Assembly (NCBI RefSeq): GCF_000671395.1
Contig: NZ_AQQY01000004.1
Span: 62,001-126,000 of the forward strand
Direction: 5' to 3'
Origin: Actibacterium atlanticum
GTDB taxonomy: Bacteria > Pseudomonadota > Alphaproteobacteria > Rhodobacterales > Rhodobacteraceae
Length of the DNA: 64,000 nt
Shown piece by piece: positions 37,395 to 46,005 of this stretch; positions within the stretch are counted from its first letter, which is position 1, and each line of letters opens with the position of its first letter. The position numbers and the translations under genes were made by a program. The notes below the pieces were generated by a model. That model was not told the DNA's origin. It saw nothing but the letters and a program-made list of their open reading frames with translations, and searched no databases.

Positions 37395-39183
37395 TGGGGA
37401 GCTCTCCTTCTTGGGGAATGGGATGAGAATTGACAGACAGCTCGGTTTGGGGGTTCCACAGAACACTCAGAACGAACCGCCCGACGGCCAGGGCGTTCCA
37501 ACCGAGCCAGAACAGGTTCACGACAAGAAGCGAAACGCTGTGACCTGGCCAATGCTGAAAGGTGGCAAGACCGCCATAAACTGCGGCGGCAAGCATGACC
37601 AAAAGCAATGCGATATTTGGAGCGACAAATCGGAGCCCGTCCGAAAGGATTGGCGTCTTCGGCGTGGTCGGAAACTTGGGCTTGCGCCCCAGAAGAACAA
37701 GCCAAAGTGCACGAAGTTGGATCGGTAAAGTGGCAAGGGCCGACAATCTTCCGGCATGAATATTGTGGGTTTTGCACGCCGCCAGCATCGCGAGTTCGCC
37801 GACCAGCAGAACCGGCAGGAAATGCGAGAAAAAATCGACGGAGTAAGCCGCGACAGGCGCCATACCGGTGAACAAAGAAATTGCTGGAGCCAGCAACAAA
37901 ACGGGCGCCCAAAGAGCCGATAAGTAAGACCAGAACGTTGCGGCGTAATGCAGCTTGGTCTGCCAGGGCATCCCACGGTGCCTAAGCGGGTTGTCATGCA
38001 ACATAATATCGAAGGTGCCGCCGGCGTATTTCAAACGTTGGGTCGCCCATGCCTTCAGACTCCAGGGCGATAGCATGCGACACTCGACCTGCGGATGGTA
38101 AACAGATTTCCAGCCCGCCTGCGCGTCGCTTTGCAACAACATGGATGTATAGATGTCCTCGGACACATGAAATCTGAACGGTTGCAGTTCAACGGCGGCG
38201 TTCGGCGCTGCACAGGTCAGTCGCGCGCTGAGCTTGGAAAGGTCCTCGCCTTTTCGGCACAGAGCCGCTCGGAACACAGCTTCGCGGCGATGAATAGAGC
38301 CAGCGCCACAGCAAAAAGACGCCCCATGCCTGTTTCGGCGCCGTTGAATCACGTCGAAGAATAGTGCCGGATCCGACAAAAACGGGTCCCGACCTACATG
38401 CTCCATACCGCTCACCATTTTCAACGGCTTGGCCAACCAACCCGCCCTGGCACCAAACTTGGCGTGTAGCCAAGCCCCCCACTCCTGCCCTTGTGGGATG
38501 TCATAGAACCAATGCGGCGTTTGCACCCAGGCAACCTTTGGGTCACGGAAATATCCAAGCGTGTTTTCCAGAAGGCCGGGAAACACCCGGGTGTCGGCAT
38601 CAAGAATTACGACAAAGTCGCCACTTGTCTGGAAAAGGGCGTTTCGCAGATTGCCCGCTTTGAACCCAAGGTTATTGTTGCGCGATATGTAGTTGACCCC
38701 CAAACGCTCTGACATCTGCGCAAACTCGGGCCGGTTGCCATCATCCAGCACATGAATCTTTATCCTGACGCCAGCCGGATGTCGCAGCGCTTGGGCATCG
38801 GTGATCGACGGTTCAACGACTTCGGGCGCCTCATCAAACGTCGTTAGAAAAATGTCAACGGAGATGGGATCGTCGGTATCGTCCAGCGCCGCATCTTTGC
38901 GGGTTTGCGGGGCTGGCTTGGCAGGCGTGTCCTGCTCTTGCCAAATATCGAAGTAAAATATCAAAGTGCCGATAAAAAAGAGTGTTTCAACCAGCGCGAC
39001 CACAATGGAAAACGTCAGTGCATCCGGGTTCAGGGACTGGGTCCATCGCCATTGCAGATACCAAAGGCCTAAGCCAACCGTGGCCCCCGCCAAACCTTGC
39101 CAGACCAACGTGCGCCGCTTGCTCATGGGGGTAAAATCGGGAGGTTCGACCCCGTCATATCTTGTGAAGTAATCGTTTCGCAT
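37369..39183 (-). CDS. Family 2 glycosyltransferase, cellulose-synthase-like, no PilZ domain
   Basis: 604 residues: two N-terminal membrane helices (about 24-80), a cytoplasmic GT2 domain (about 105-390) and about five C-terminal helices (405-590). Catalytic motifs: DDG (147-149), DAD (195-197), SED (341-343, the TED position) and QRLKY (382-386) in place of the usual QxxRW. FCCGAGSIHRREA matches the family. This fits a processive inner-membrane synthase that polymerises and translocates a beta-linked glycan from a nucleotide sugar. A C-terminal PilZ is absent, so direct c-di-GMP control as in BcsA is not evident. Sugar specificity cannot be read. Confidence 0.9.
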   Translation of the reverse strand: MRNDYFTRYDGVEPPDFTPMSKRRTLVWQGLAGATVGLGLWYLQWRWTQSLNPDALTFSIVVALVETLFFIGTLIFYFDIWQEQDTPAKPAPQTRKDAALDDTDDPISVDIFLTTFDEAPEVVEPSITDAQALRHPAGVRIKIHVLDDGNRPEFAQMSERLGVNYISRNNNLGFKAGNLRNALFQTSGDFVVILDADTRVFPGLLENTLGYFRDPKVAWVQTPHWFYDIPQGQEWGAWLHAKFGARAGWLAKPLKMVSGMEHVGRDPFLSDPALFFDVIQRRRNRHGASFCCGAGSIHRREAVFRAALCRKGEDLSKLSARLTCAAPNAAVELQPFRFHVSEDIYTSMLLQSDAQAGWKSVYHPQVECRMLSPWSLKAWATQRLKYAGGTFDIMLHDNPLRHRGMPWQTKLHYAATFWSYLSALWAPVLLLAPAISLFTGMAPVAAYSVDFFSHFLPVLLVGELAMLAACKTHNIHAGRLSALATLPIQLRALWLVLLGRKPKFPTTPKTPILSDGLRFVAPNIALLLVMLAAAVYGGLATFQHWPGHSVSLLVVNLFWLGWNALAVGRFVLSVLWNPQTELSVNSHPIPQEGELPNALSGKTV

Positions 39184-39214
39184 AGAAGTTCCGAGCTATC
39201 AAATTAAGGCGGAT

Positions 39215-39982
39215 TTACTGACTTTTTGGGTTCACGCTTAAATAGTCTTTCACCAGCGCGTCCGCGATTTTCAGGATCGAGTCATATTCCGATCCGTGCG
39301 CGTCCCCGGCGGGCGGTTTGGTTGAATACGCCCATACCCCAGCGGATATCTTGATCCTCAAGTCCCGGGTCAGAAGCACAGTTTGCGACAGACTCGCGAA
39401 GACCGAATATGTGTATTCGCAATGCCCATCCGGATCGGTGTAGGCAAAGAAAACCGCAAGCTCAGGTTGCCCTGGGGTTCGTTTTGCTTGCTCTGGGGTC
39501 AAAATTTTCAACCCAGCCGCCCGAAACCGTGCCTCAAAAGCTTTCTGCAAAGAGGGCCCAAAATCATTGCGCGCGCCGGGTGGGGCCTTCAGCTTAGTCA
39601 GATTAAACGAAACCCCCTTAAGCCCCCTCAGAGCCTCTATTTTTTCAGATTTTGGGAGCGCTTCTGGGTCAAAACCCAGCACCACCTCCGCATCGTTGTG
39701 CTGGCATATACGCGGGGCGTCCGGGTGCTCTGAAAGGCGGCCCTCTGCAAGGGCGCTTCCGTCCATCAGACCAAAAAGCCGATAGATTGAAGACAGCTCC
39801 ACATCCGGGAACAAACGGCTGGTAAAGTTGCGCCGGACCAGACAGTTGGGGCCATTCGGGCACCCCTCGCCCGCATATTGGAACTTCTCCCAAAGTATCC
39901 AAAACCGATCGCCGCTCTGCGCCTCTACTGCCGAGCCACTGAGAACCGTTAACAGGAAAACTATTTGAATAAATCGTACCAT
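39215..39982 (-). CDS. Secreted protein of unknown function
   Basis: 255 residues beginning MVRFIQIVFLLTVLSGSAVEAQ, a signal peptide. The mature domain has four Cys in CPNGPNC, ICQHND and GHCEYT, and a C-terminal alpha/beta pattern (FEARFRAAGLKILTPEQ, LAVFFAYTDPDG, YSVFASLSQTVLLTRD, ADALVKDYLSVNP). I do not recognise the family. The ATG lies one base after the stop of the nucleotidyltransferase gene and 31 bp before the glycosyltransferase gene, so it is a core member of the minus operon. It is a candidate periplasmic accessory factor. Confidence 0.75.
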   Translation of the reverse strand: MVRFIQIVFLLTVLSGSAVEAQSGDRFWILWEKFQYAGEGCPNGPNCLVRRNFTSRLFPDVELSSIYRLFGLMDGSALAEGRLSEHPDAPRICQHNDAEVVLGFDPEALPKSEKIEALRGLKGVSFNLTKLKAPPGARNDFGPSLQKAFEARFRAAGLKILTPEQAKRTPGQPELAVFFAYTDPDGHCEYTYSVFASLSQTVLLTRDLRIKISAGVWAYSTKPPAGDAHGSEYDSILKIADALVKDYLSVNPKSQ

Positions 39983-39983
39983 G

Positions 39984-41474
39984 TCATGCAATGCTCGCCA
40001 CTTGGAATGCCGGAATCGCGTTTTGGGCCTCGGTTTGCTCAAGCGTGCGAACGCGCTCCAACCGGCTTCGGTTTTGGGGGCTTCCATCGGCATGCTGATG
40101 CGCAACAGCCCAACGCGGCCCCGCAATCATCGAATCCACGTAAGCGCCTGAAACCACGTGGGTATCTGGGCGCAATATGCTGTTGCGCACGACGGCCCGC
40201 GGCTCAATGATCGTATTTGCGCCAACGACGCTGGGGCCTGTAATCTCGCTGCCTGCGTGCACGTACGCATCCGGTCCAATATAACATGGCCCTTCAAGAC
40301 GCGCCCGGGGCGAGACAGTCGCGCCCGGGGCGATCCAGACATTGGGTTGAATCTCTTGCCCCAAGGGCGTCACCCCTGGAACGAGCCCCCGCAAACCCAT
40401 CTCGACGGCTCGATAGTAGTCCTTGCCACAGCCAATATCGACCCAGGAAAAGTCGGGGGCATGGACCTGAATATGCCCCCCATTCGCCAGGATAGCTGGC
40501 AAAAGGTCGCTGGCGATGTCCAATCCCGGCTGATCGGCCAAACGGGCGACCGCGCGCGGCGAGATGACATAGACCCCAACGTTCGCAAGCGTGGAACGGG
40601 CCTCTCCCGACGCGGGTTTCTCTTGAAAAGAACTGATCCGCCCGTCCGCATCCGCGACGATGATACCATATTTTTGCGTCTCATCCGGTGGCACTTGTTT
40701 CGCCGCAATGGTCACCTCAGCGCCAGACGCGCGATGGGCCGCCATCAATTCAGCCATATCAAGGTCAATCAACGCATCCCCGCACATCACGATGGTATCG
40801 TCCGGCAGTGCCGAATGGCGTCGCTGCAATCGCGCCAGTGTCGAAGCCGAGCCAATAGGCTCCCCGCTCCAGCCGTCAGAGCCCATCTGCCCCTCATGCG
40901 CGTAGAAAACGGACACATCCCTGCGACGGTTGAAATGGGCTGGAATCTGCATTCCCAGATGCCCGGGATTGATCAGATACTCCCGGATGCCAAAGCTTTG
41001 CAGATGGCCGATGATGTGATCCAGAACCGGGCGCCCCAGTAAATCCAGCATGGGTTTGGGCGTTTCTTCTGTCAAAGGTGCAAGGCGGCTGCCCTTCCCC
41101 GCCGACAAGATTACGGCGCGGCACCCCACCAGACGAAGCTTTTTAAACTCGTCGCTTTCCCGAGCGCACGCGACAGTGTCATAGAGTGGCAGAGCAGCGG
41201 CAATCCCGCTGGATGCAAGGCGCTCCTTGGGGCCTGCCTGCAGGTGGCAAAACGCAACGCGCATCACCGGGCTTGCGGTCAGTTCCAATAACGCAGCAAT
41301 CCCTTCGTAGGAAAGGCGTCGCACAGAAGACATGTCGAACAACGCACCGCCAATCCCCTGCGAAGACAGCCTGTCCAGCAAAGCTCGAAGGTTGGAAAGG
41401 TCCTGCGCAGCCGGAGAGCGCGCACCCATTCCAATAACGGCAAGACCATTTTCGACTTCGACTTCTGTCAACAT
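39984..41474 (-). CDS. STAS - nucleotidyltransferase - hexapeptide-repeat fusion protein
   Basis: 496 residues in three parts. Residues 1-105 form a STAS-like domain (GIGGALFDMSSVRRLSYEGIAALLEL across the usual phosphosite loop, which reads SYEG rather than DSSG). Residues 117-350 are a nucleotidyltransferase with SAGKGSRL (124-131), ETPKPM (137-142), MCGDALIDLDM and EKPASGE. Residues about 370-465 are left-handed beta-helix hexapeptide repeats (WIAPGATVSPRARLEGPCYIG). It probably makes a UDP-, GDP- or dTDP-sugar from sugar 1-phosphate for the adjacent synthase. A GAGGAG site fixes the ATG at 41474. The STAS fusion suggests regulation or partner docking. Confidence 0.85.
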   Translation of the reverse strand: MLTEVEVENGLAVIGMGARSPAAQDLSNLRALLDRLSSQGIGGALFDMSSVRRLSYEGIAALLELTASPVMRVAFCHLQAGPKERLASSGIAAALPLYDTVACARESDEFKKLRLVGCRAVILSAGKGSRLAPLTEETPKPMLDLLGRPVLDHIIGHLQSFGIREYLINPGHLGMQIPAHFNRRRDVSVFYAHEGQMGSDGWSGEPIGSASTLARLQRRHSALPDDTIVMCGDALIDLDMAELMAAHRASGAEVTIAAKQVPPDETQKYGIIVADADGRISSFQEKPASGEARSTLANVGVYVISPRAVARLADQPGLDIASDLLPAILANGGHIQVHAPDFSWVDIGCGKDYYRAVEMGLRGLVPGVTPLGQEIQPNVWIAPGATVSPRARLEGPCYIGPDAYVHAGSEITGPSVVGANTIIEPRAVVRNSILRPDTHVVSGAYVDSMIAGPRWAVAHQHADGSPQNRSRLERVRTLEQTEAQNAIPAFQVASIA

Positions 41475-41485
41475 GTATTGGCTCC

Positions 41486-42634
41486 TCAACTTGGGCGCTT
41501 CACGAATTTGGGGGCGAGAGATGGCAGTGGACCAAGTCCGATGGTCCATGCCAGGGCGCGCAGACGCGACAGGATGTAGACGAACAAACAGGTCGCCGAG
41601 ACTGTGCAGCCCATCTTGATGGCGATCAGAGCCATCGGCGACATCGTACTATCGCGGAGGGCAATCTCAGCCAGATCCAGGAAGATCGGGTGGCACAGGT
41701 AAATCCCAAAGGAAAATGGCGCTAAGCGTGACAGGACGGGCGGCCATTGTTTGTGAGCCAATGACATGCACAGCCCAAACAACGCGACCGGCATCAGGAA
41801 GTCCGCCCAGTAGCCAGCGGTATAGCCAAACGGCCATTGTCCCGTCTCAATCGTTTTGTAGGTCGCGATCAGCTTGAACAAAAACAGAAGTGCGCCGAAA
41901 AACAGCAGCAGCGGAAAGAAGCGTGCACGCGCCTGCAAGGTTTGACGTTGCCACAGGCCCAGGCAGGATCCGGCCACCAGCCCATACCCCACGTAAGTCA
42001 GAATCTTCACCGACCGGACAAGGTAAGGCAGGACTGCCTCTCCCCAGAATGTTGGATAGATAAATCCGTCCAGCTCTCGTTTGATCAACAGACAGGCTAA
42101 CACCATCAAGCCAAGGAACGGATGGCGTTGTGCCAGACGGAACAATGGGAAAAAGAGCAGCAAGCCAAACAGCGTTGGAATGAAATGCATGTGGTACTTC
42201 ACGCTGCCCAGCGTGACATACCCCAACCACGCCACAGGGTCTTGAAGCTCTCGGACACCGGCGTCCAGATACCCAAATGCGTCCGCTTTGATCAGCCCAT
42301 AGAGCGCGTAAAACCCCGTCCAGAACGCAAAGGGGACCAAAAGCCGGCGCGCCTGCACTGATATGGTCTGGCCATAGGACTTGGGCCGAGCATCCAGCGC
42401 CATCAAAAGCAGGAATACCGAAATGATCAGAAACAGTTCTGTGCGGGCCGTGTATATCACGGCCCTGAGCAGCATCGGCAGCACCCGGTCTTCGACGGGA
42501 TAGTCCGGCCACGGCTGTCCGTTTGCATCAGCTGTCGCGTGCAAACCGACCATAGAAAGCCCTGCCATCAGGCGCAGCGCGTCGACCCAGACAAGGCGGT
42601 CTTTAGGCGCAGAAGCAAGGGGTGTTTCAGGCAT
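41486..42634 (-). CDS. Acyltransferase family 3 membrane protein
   Basis: 382 residues with about ten membrane helices, matching the acyltransferase-3 (OafA/IcaC-like) family. The N-terminal signature is LVWVDALRLMAGLSMVGLHATAD, where His in the first helix is the family catalytic residue. It probably O-acylates the sugar polymer of the locus at the inner membrane. First gene of the minus operon, 11 bp before the fusion gene. Confidence 0.87.
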   Translation of the reverse strand: MPETPLASAPKDRLVWVDALRLMAGLSMVGLHATADANGQPWPDYPVEDRVLPMLLRAVIYTARTELFLIISVFLLLMALDARPKSYGQTISVQARRLLVPFAFWTGFYALYGLIKADAFGYLDAGVRELQDPVAWLGYVTLGSVKYHMHFIPTLFGLLLFFPLFRLAQRHPFLGLMVLACLLIKRELDGFIYPTFWGEAVLPYLVRSVKILTYVGYGLVAGSCLGLWQRQTLQARARFFPLLLFFGALLFLFKLIATYKTIETGQWPFGYTAGYWADFLMPVALFGLCMSLAHKQWPPVLSRLAPFSFGIYLCHPIFLDLAEIALRDSTMSPMALIAIKMGCTVSATCLFVYILSRLRALAWTIGLGPLPSLAPKFVKRPS

Positions 42635-42807
42635 GGGGCGCGACTCTTACGTTATGTTAACGGTTTGATACCGGTGAGAAAAACCTGTCACGCCAACCGG
42701 AAAGAAAAAGTAAATTGCCGCACGAATTTTTGAGGATTTTATCCAGCCTATGTTCACCGTTTGTTAGCAGATCAGGGTGTAGGGCAGAGATAGAGAAAGG
42801 TCCGCCC

Positions 42808-43353
42808 ATGCTGATGAGATTGATCGCCACCTGCACCGCGTTTGCCATGATGCTTTTTGCGCCAGGCAGCCACGCGGCCACGCCGCAACAAACCTGTATC
42901 GAAGTATTGTCAGAGTTCGGCCTGCCGACGGATGGGTGCGCCCCTGCGCCGTCTAAAACTCCTACGGTCAAAACGCTGCCGCCGCCACCGGCCGCGCAAT
43001 TGCCCGGCCGAATCACTGAAAGCCATGTCTTTTTCCCCAAAGGCGGTGCCAACCTGGATCGCGAAGCGATGGTGAAACTGGCTAAGATGATCCAGATTCT
43101 TCAAGCCGCGCCAATGTCAGATGCCTGCCTGCGTCTTGTCGGTCACTCCGACACCTCTGGATCGGCTGAAGTGAATCGCGATATTTCGCAGAAACGTGCG
43201 CAAGCCGTGGCAGAATTCCTGCAGCGCGGCCTGGGAAACCCTGCCCGAATTCAGGAAATCAAAGCGATGGGCGAAGACCAGCCGCTTGAAAACTGGCCAC
43301 GTACAGACCGGATGAATCGCCGTGTCGCAATTTGGGCGCGTAAATGCCCCTAG
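42808..43353 (+). CDS. OmpA family protein (C-terminal domain type)
   Basis: 181 residues: signal peptide (LIATCTAFAMMLFAPGSHA), a short Pro-rich linker (PAPSKTPTVKTLPPPPA) and an OmpA peptidoglycan-binding domain (ESHVFFPKGGANLDREA, LVGHSDTSGSAEVN, SQKRAQAVAEFL and the end TDRMNRRVAIWARKC). The Asp of GHSD and Arg of NRRVA are the diaminopimelate contacts. It is divergent from the acyltransferase across about 170 bp and may fix the assembly to the wall. The ATG at 42808 is chosen because the signal peptide starts there. Confidence 0.85.
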   Translation: MLMRLIATCTAFAMMLFAPGSHAATPQQTCIEVLSEFGLPTDGCAPAPSKTPTVKTLPPPPAAQLPGRITESHVFFPKGGANLDREAMVKLAKMIQILQAAPMSDACLRLVGHSDTSGSAEVNRDISQKRAQAVAEFLQRGLGNPARIQEIKAMGEDQPLENWPRTDRMNRRVAIWARKCP

Positions 43354-43849
43354 GGGCCTGAACCCCGGCGTCGCCCATCAGAAAAGTCCGTTTCACCACG
43401 CCGCAATCGCGCAAATTGGCGATGGTCAGAAAGTCCGGGTCGGTTGCGAGAAAGGCCTCTTTCGTGGCTTTAAAAGCATGCTCCCCAAGCGGTCTATTGA
43501 AGCCCCAATCCGACAGTTTTTGGCGTGTCTGACAAGCTTCTCTTTCCACAAACACGCACCGCAAAGCCTTGCGTTAAAAGCTGGTAGACCGTCCTGGAAA
43601 GGATGTTGTCAATCACGCTCGACGATCACTGACACGGTCGCGAAAAGTAAACTTGTCATCAGCGCCGATCGTTGCGTAATTCAGACCGAAGGCAAAGAGA
43701 CGTATACCCAAAGTGTAAGCCCTTCATGAGGCTGAACAAAAGCCTTCTACCCGCCTGCAAATTCTGGAAATCCGATTTTACAGACCCGCCTTGCACACAC
43801 TTGCAGGCGGTGACAAAGTGCCGCTCGAATCCCTTCCATGGAGCCAGCG
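43354..43849. other. Long non-coding stretch between the envelope locus and the aldehyde dehydrogenase gene
   Basis: About 500 bp with no gene I can support. A 101-codon minus-strand frame (43259-43564) starts at TTG, runs into the OmpA coding region and has no ribosome site; it may be a decayed gene. Near the 3' side an exact 10-bp inverted repeat, CCGCCTGCAA (43751-43760) and TTGCAGGCGG (43801-43810), flanks a third near-copy at 43787-43794. Confidence 0.5.
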
Positions 43850-45289
43850 ATGATCGAGAAACGTCAGTTCTATATCGGCGGTGAATGGGTCGACCCTGCG
43901 ATCCAAAACGATTTGCCCGTGATCGACCCCGCAACCGAAGAAACCTGCGCAGTGATTGCGCTGGGCGGTCAGGCTGACACAGACGCTGCGGTTGCAGCGG
44001 CAAAAGCCGCACAGGTAAGCTATGCGCGCAGCACCAAAGCCGAGCGTCTTGAGCTGCTTCAAACCATCCTTGACGTGTATCTGCGCCGCGCCGATGAAAT
44101 GGCGCAAGCAATGCGGATGGAAATGGGGGCCCCCATTGATCTGGCCCGCAAGAACCAAGTGGGCGCCGGCGCCTACCACACCAAAAACTTCATCACTGCA
44201 CTGAAATCGTTCGAGTTTGACCGGCCGCTGGGCGCTCATGCCCCGAATGATCGCATCCAGTTGGACCCCGTCGGTGTGGTGGGCATGATCACTCCTTGGA
44301 ACTGGCCGATGAACCAGGTGACGCTTAAGGTGATTCCTGCGCTCGCCACGGGTTGCGCCATGGTTCTGAAACCCTCGGAAATCGCGCCTTTGTCGTCGCT
44401 CCTGTTTGCAGAAATTCTGCACGAAGCCGGCGTGCCCGCAGGCGTGTTCAACCTTGTAAACGGTGACGGGCTGGGCGTAGGCACGCAGCTTTCGACGCAT
44501 CCCGATGTCGACATGATCTCGTTTACGGGGTCGACGCGCGCCGGGGTCGCAATCACCAAAGCAGCGGCGGATACGCTTAAACGCGTGCATCTGGAGCTTG
44601 GCGGTAAGGGGGCGAACCTTGTCTTTGCCGATGCCGATGCCGACGCCGTCAAACGCGGTGTCTTGGATGTGATGCATAACAGCGGTCAATCGTGCAATGC
44701 CCCGACCCGGATGTTGGTGCAGCGCGATGTTTACGATCAGGCTGTCGAAACCGCTGCGCAGGTTGCCCAGGCGGTGCAGGTCGGCCCGACCACTGAACAT
44801 GGCCGCCACATGGGGCCGGTCGTCAGCGCCGCACAGTTTGACAAAATTCAGGGCCTGATCAGCCAGGGAATCAACGAAGGCGCCCGCCTGATTGCTGGCG
44901 GCCTTGGTCGCCCCGAAGGGCATAACCGGGGTTACTATGTCCGCCCGACCGTGTTCGCCGATGTGAACAACGATATGACCATCGCGCGCGAAGAAATCTT
45001 TGGCCCGGTCCTGTCGATGATCCCCTTCGACACCGAAGAAGAGGCCATCGCCATCGCCAATGACACGAATTACGGCCTGACCAACTATATCCAGTCACAA
45101 GATGCGGCCCGCTGCGACCGTGTGGCCCGTGAACTTCGTTCAGGGATGATTGAGATCAACGGAAATGAACGCGCGGCGGGCGCTCCTTTTGGTGGCGTCA
45201 AGCATTCTGGCAATGGGCGCGAAGGTGGCGTCTGGGGACTGGAAGACTTCTGCGAAGTCAAATCCGTCGCAGGTTGGCGCGCGCCTTAA
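43850..45289 (+). CDS. Aldehyde dehydrogenase family protein
   Basis: 479 residues of an NAD(P)-dependent ALDH. Catalytic Cys in HNSGQSCNAPTRM, general base Glu in LELGGKGANLV, NAD motif FTGSTRAGVAI, and MITPWNWPMN. It oxidises an aldehyde to the acid in the cytoplasm; the specific substrate is unknown. A GGAG site at 43840-43843 lies 6 bp before ATG 43850 and overlaps a second in-frame ATG (43838), so the downstream start is preferred. The upstream inverted repeats may bind its regulator. Confidence 0.92.
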   Translation: MIEKRQFYIGGEWVDPAIQNDLPVIDPATEETCAVIALGGQADTDAAVAAAKAAQVSYARSTKAERLELLQTILDVYLRRADEMAQAMRMEMGAPIDLARKNQVGAGAYHTKNFITALKSFEFDRPLGAHAPNDRIQLDPVGVVGMITPWNWPMNQVTLKVIPALATGCAMVLKPSEIAPLSSLLFAEILHEAGVPAGVFNLVNGDGLGVGTQLSTHPDVDMISFTGSTRAGVAITKAAADTLKRVHLELGGKGANLVFADADADAVKRGVLDVMHNSGQSCNAPTRMLVQRDVYDQAVETAAQVAQAVQVGPTTEHGRHMGPVVSAAQFDKIQGLISQGINEGARLIAGGLGRPEGHNRGYYVRPTVFADVNNDMTIAREEIFGPVLSMIPFDTEEEAIAIANDTNYGLTNYIQSQDAARCDRVARELRSGMIEINGNERAAGAPFGGVKHSGNGREGGVWGLEDFCEVKSVAGWRAP

Positions 45290-45348
45290 GCGCATCACGT
45301 ATGCATCAGATGTGCATGGCATGTGCATCCGTTGTGTATGCCCGAAAT

Positions 45349-45996
45349 TCAGAAAGGCGCCTTCGAGCGAAAGCTGACCCCGTGGCCGGTTTCAGGGTGG
45401 TTCAGCCGCAAGGCTTCGGCATGCAGCATCAGGCGCGGCGCCTTGCGCGCCTCCCCCTCTGCATAGAACGGATCCCCCAAAATCGGGTGCCCCTGCGACA
45501 GCATATGCACCCGTAGCTGATGACTACGCCCGGTCTTGGGCATCAAGCGCACACGGGTTGTGGGGCCGTCGTATTTCATCACGCGCCAATCGGTAATGGC
45601 GGGCTTGCCATTCTCATGGTCGACCATCTGTTTCGGACGGTTCGGCCAGTCCACAATAAGCGGCAAATCCACTGTGCCGACCTTGGGTTCCAGATGCCCC
45701 CAAACCCGCGCGACATAGGTCTTTTTGACCTGCCGTTTTTCAAACTGTTGACCCAAATTTTTCTGCGCAGCGGGTGACATGGCAAACACCATCAACCCAG
45801 AGGTATCGCGATCCAGACGATGCACCAAGAGCGCCTCGGGGAAAGCCCCCTGAACCCGTGTCAGCAGGCAATCTGCCAGATGCTCCCCGCGCCCCGGCAC
45901 CGACAATAGTCCGCTGGGCTTGTTGACAACCAACAAGGCATGATCGCTGTGAACAATGTCCAATGGGCTGGTCGGAGGTGTGTATTCGCTGCTCAT
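45349..45996 (-). CDS. RluA family RNA pseudouridine synthase
   Basis: 215 residues with the catalytic Asp in VHRLDRDTSGLMVFA, the NKPSGLLSVPG segment and the C-terminal RVHMLSQGHPILGDPFYAEG. There is no S4 domain, and the short size is like RluA itself, which modifies 23S rRNA U746 and tRNA U32. The exact target is not assigned. It follows the HI0933-family gene by 9 bp. Confidence 0.92.
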   Translation of the reverse strand: MSSEYTPPTSPLDIVHSDHALLVVNKPSGLLSVPGRGEHLADCLLTRVQGAFPEALLVHRLDRDTSGLMVFAMSPAAQKNLGQQFEKRQVKKTYVARVWGHLEPKVGTVDLPLIVDWPNRPKQMVDHENGKPAITDWRVMKYDGPTTRVRLMPKTGRSHQLRVHMLSQGHPILGDPFYAEGEARKAPRLMLHAEALRLNHPETGHGVSFRSKAPF

Positions 45997-46005
45997 TTCC
46001 GCCCT

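Noticed and set aside
43259-43564. 101-codon minus-strand frame over the OmpA 3' end
   Set aside because: TTG start, no ribosome site, overlaps the OmpA domain, and no family recognised; mentioned only as possible remnant.
43778-44923. 381-codon minus-strand frame opposite the aldehyde dehydrogenase gene
   Set aside because: The plus strand carries complete catalytic motifs of an aldehyde dehydrogenase; the minus frame shows none.
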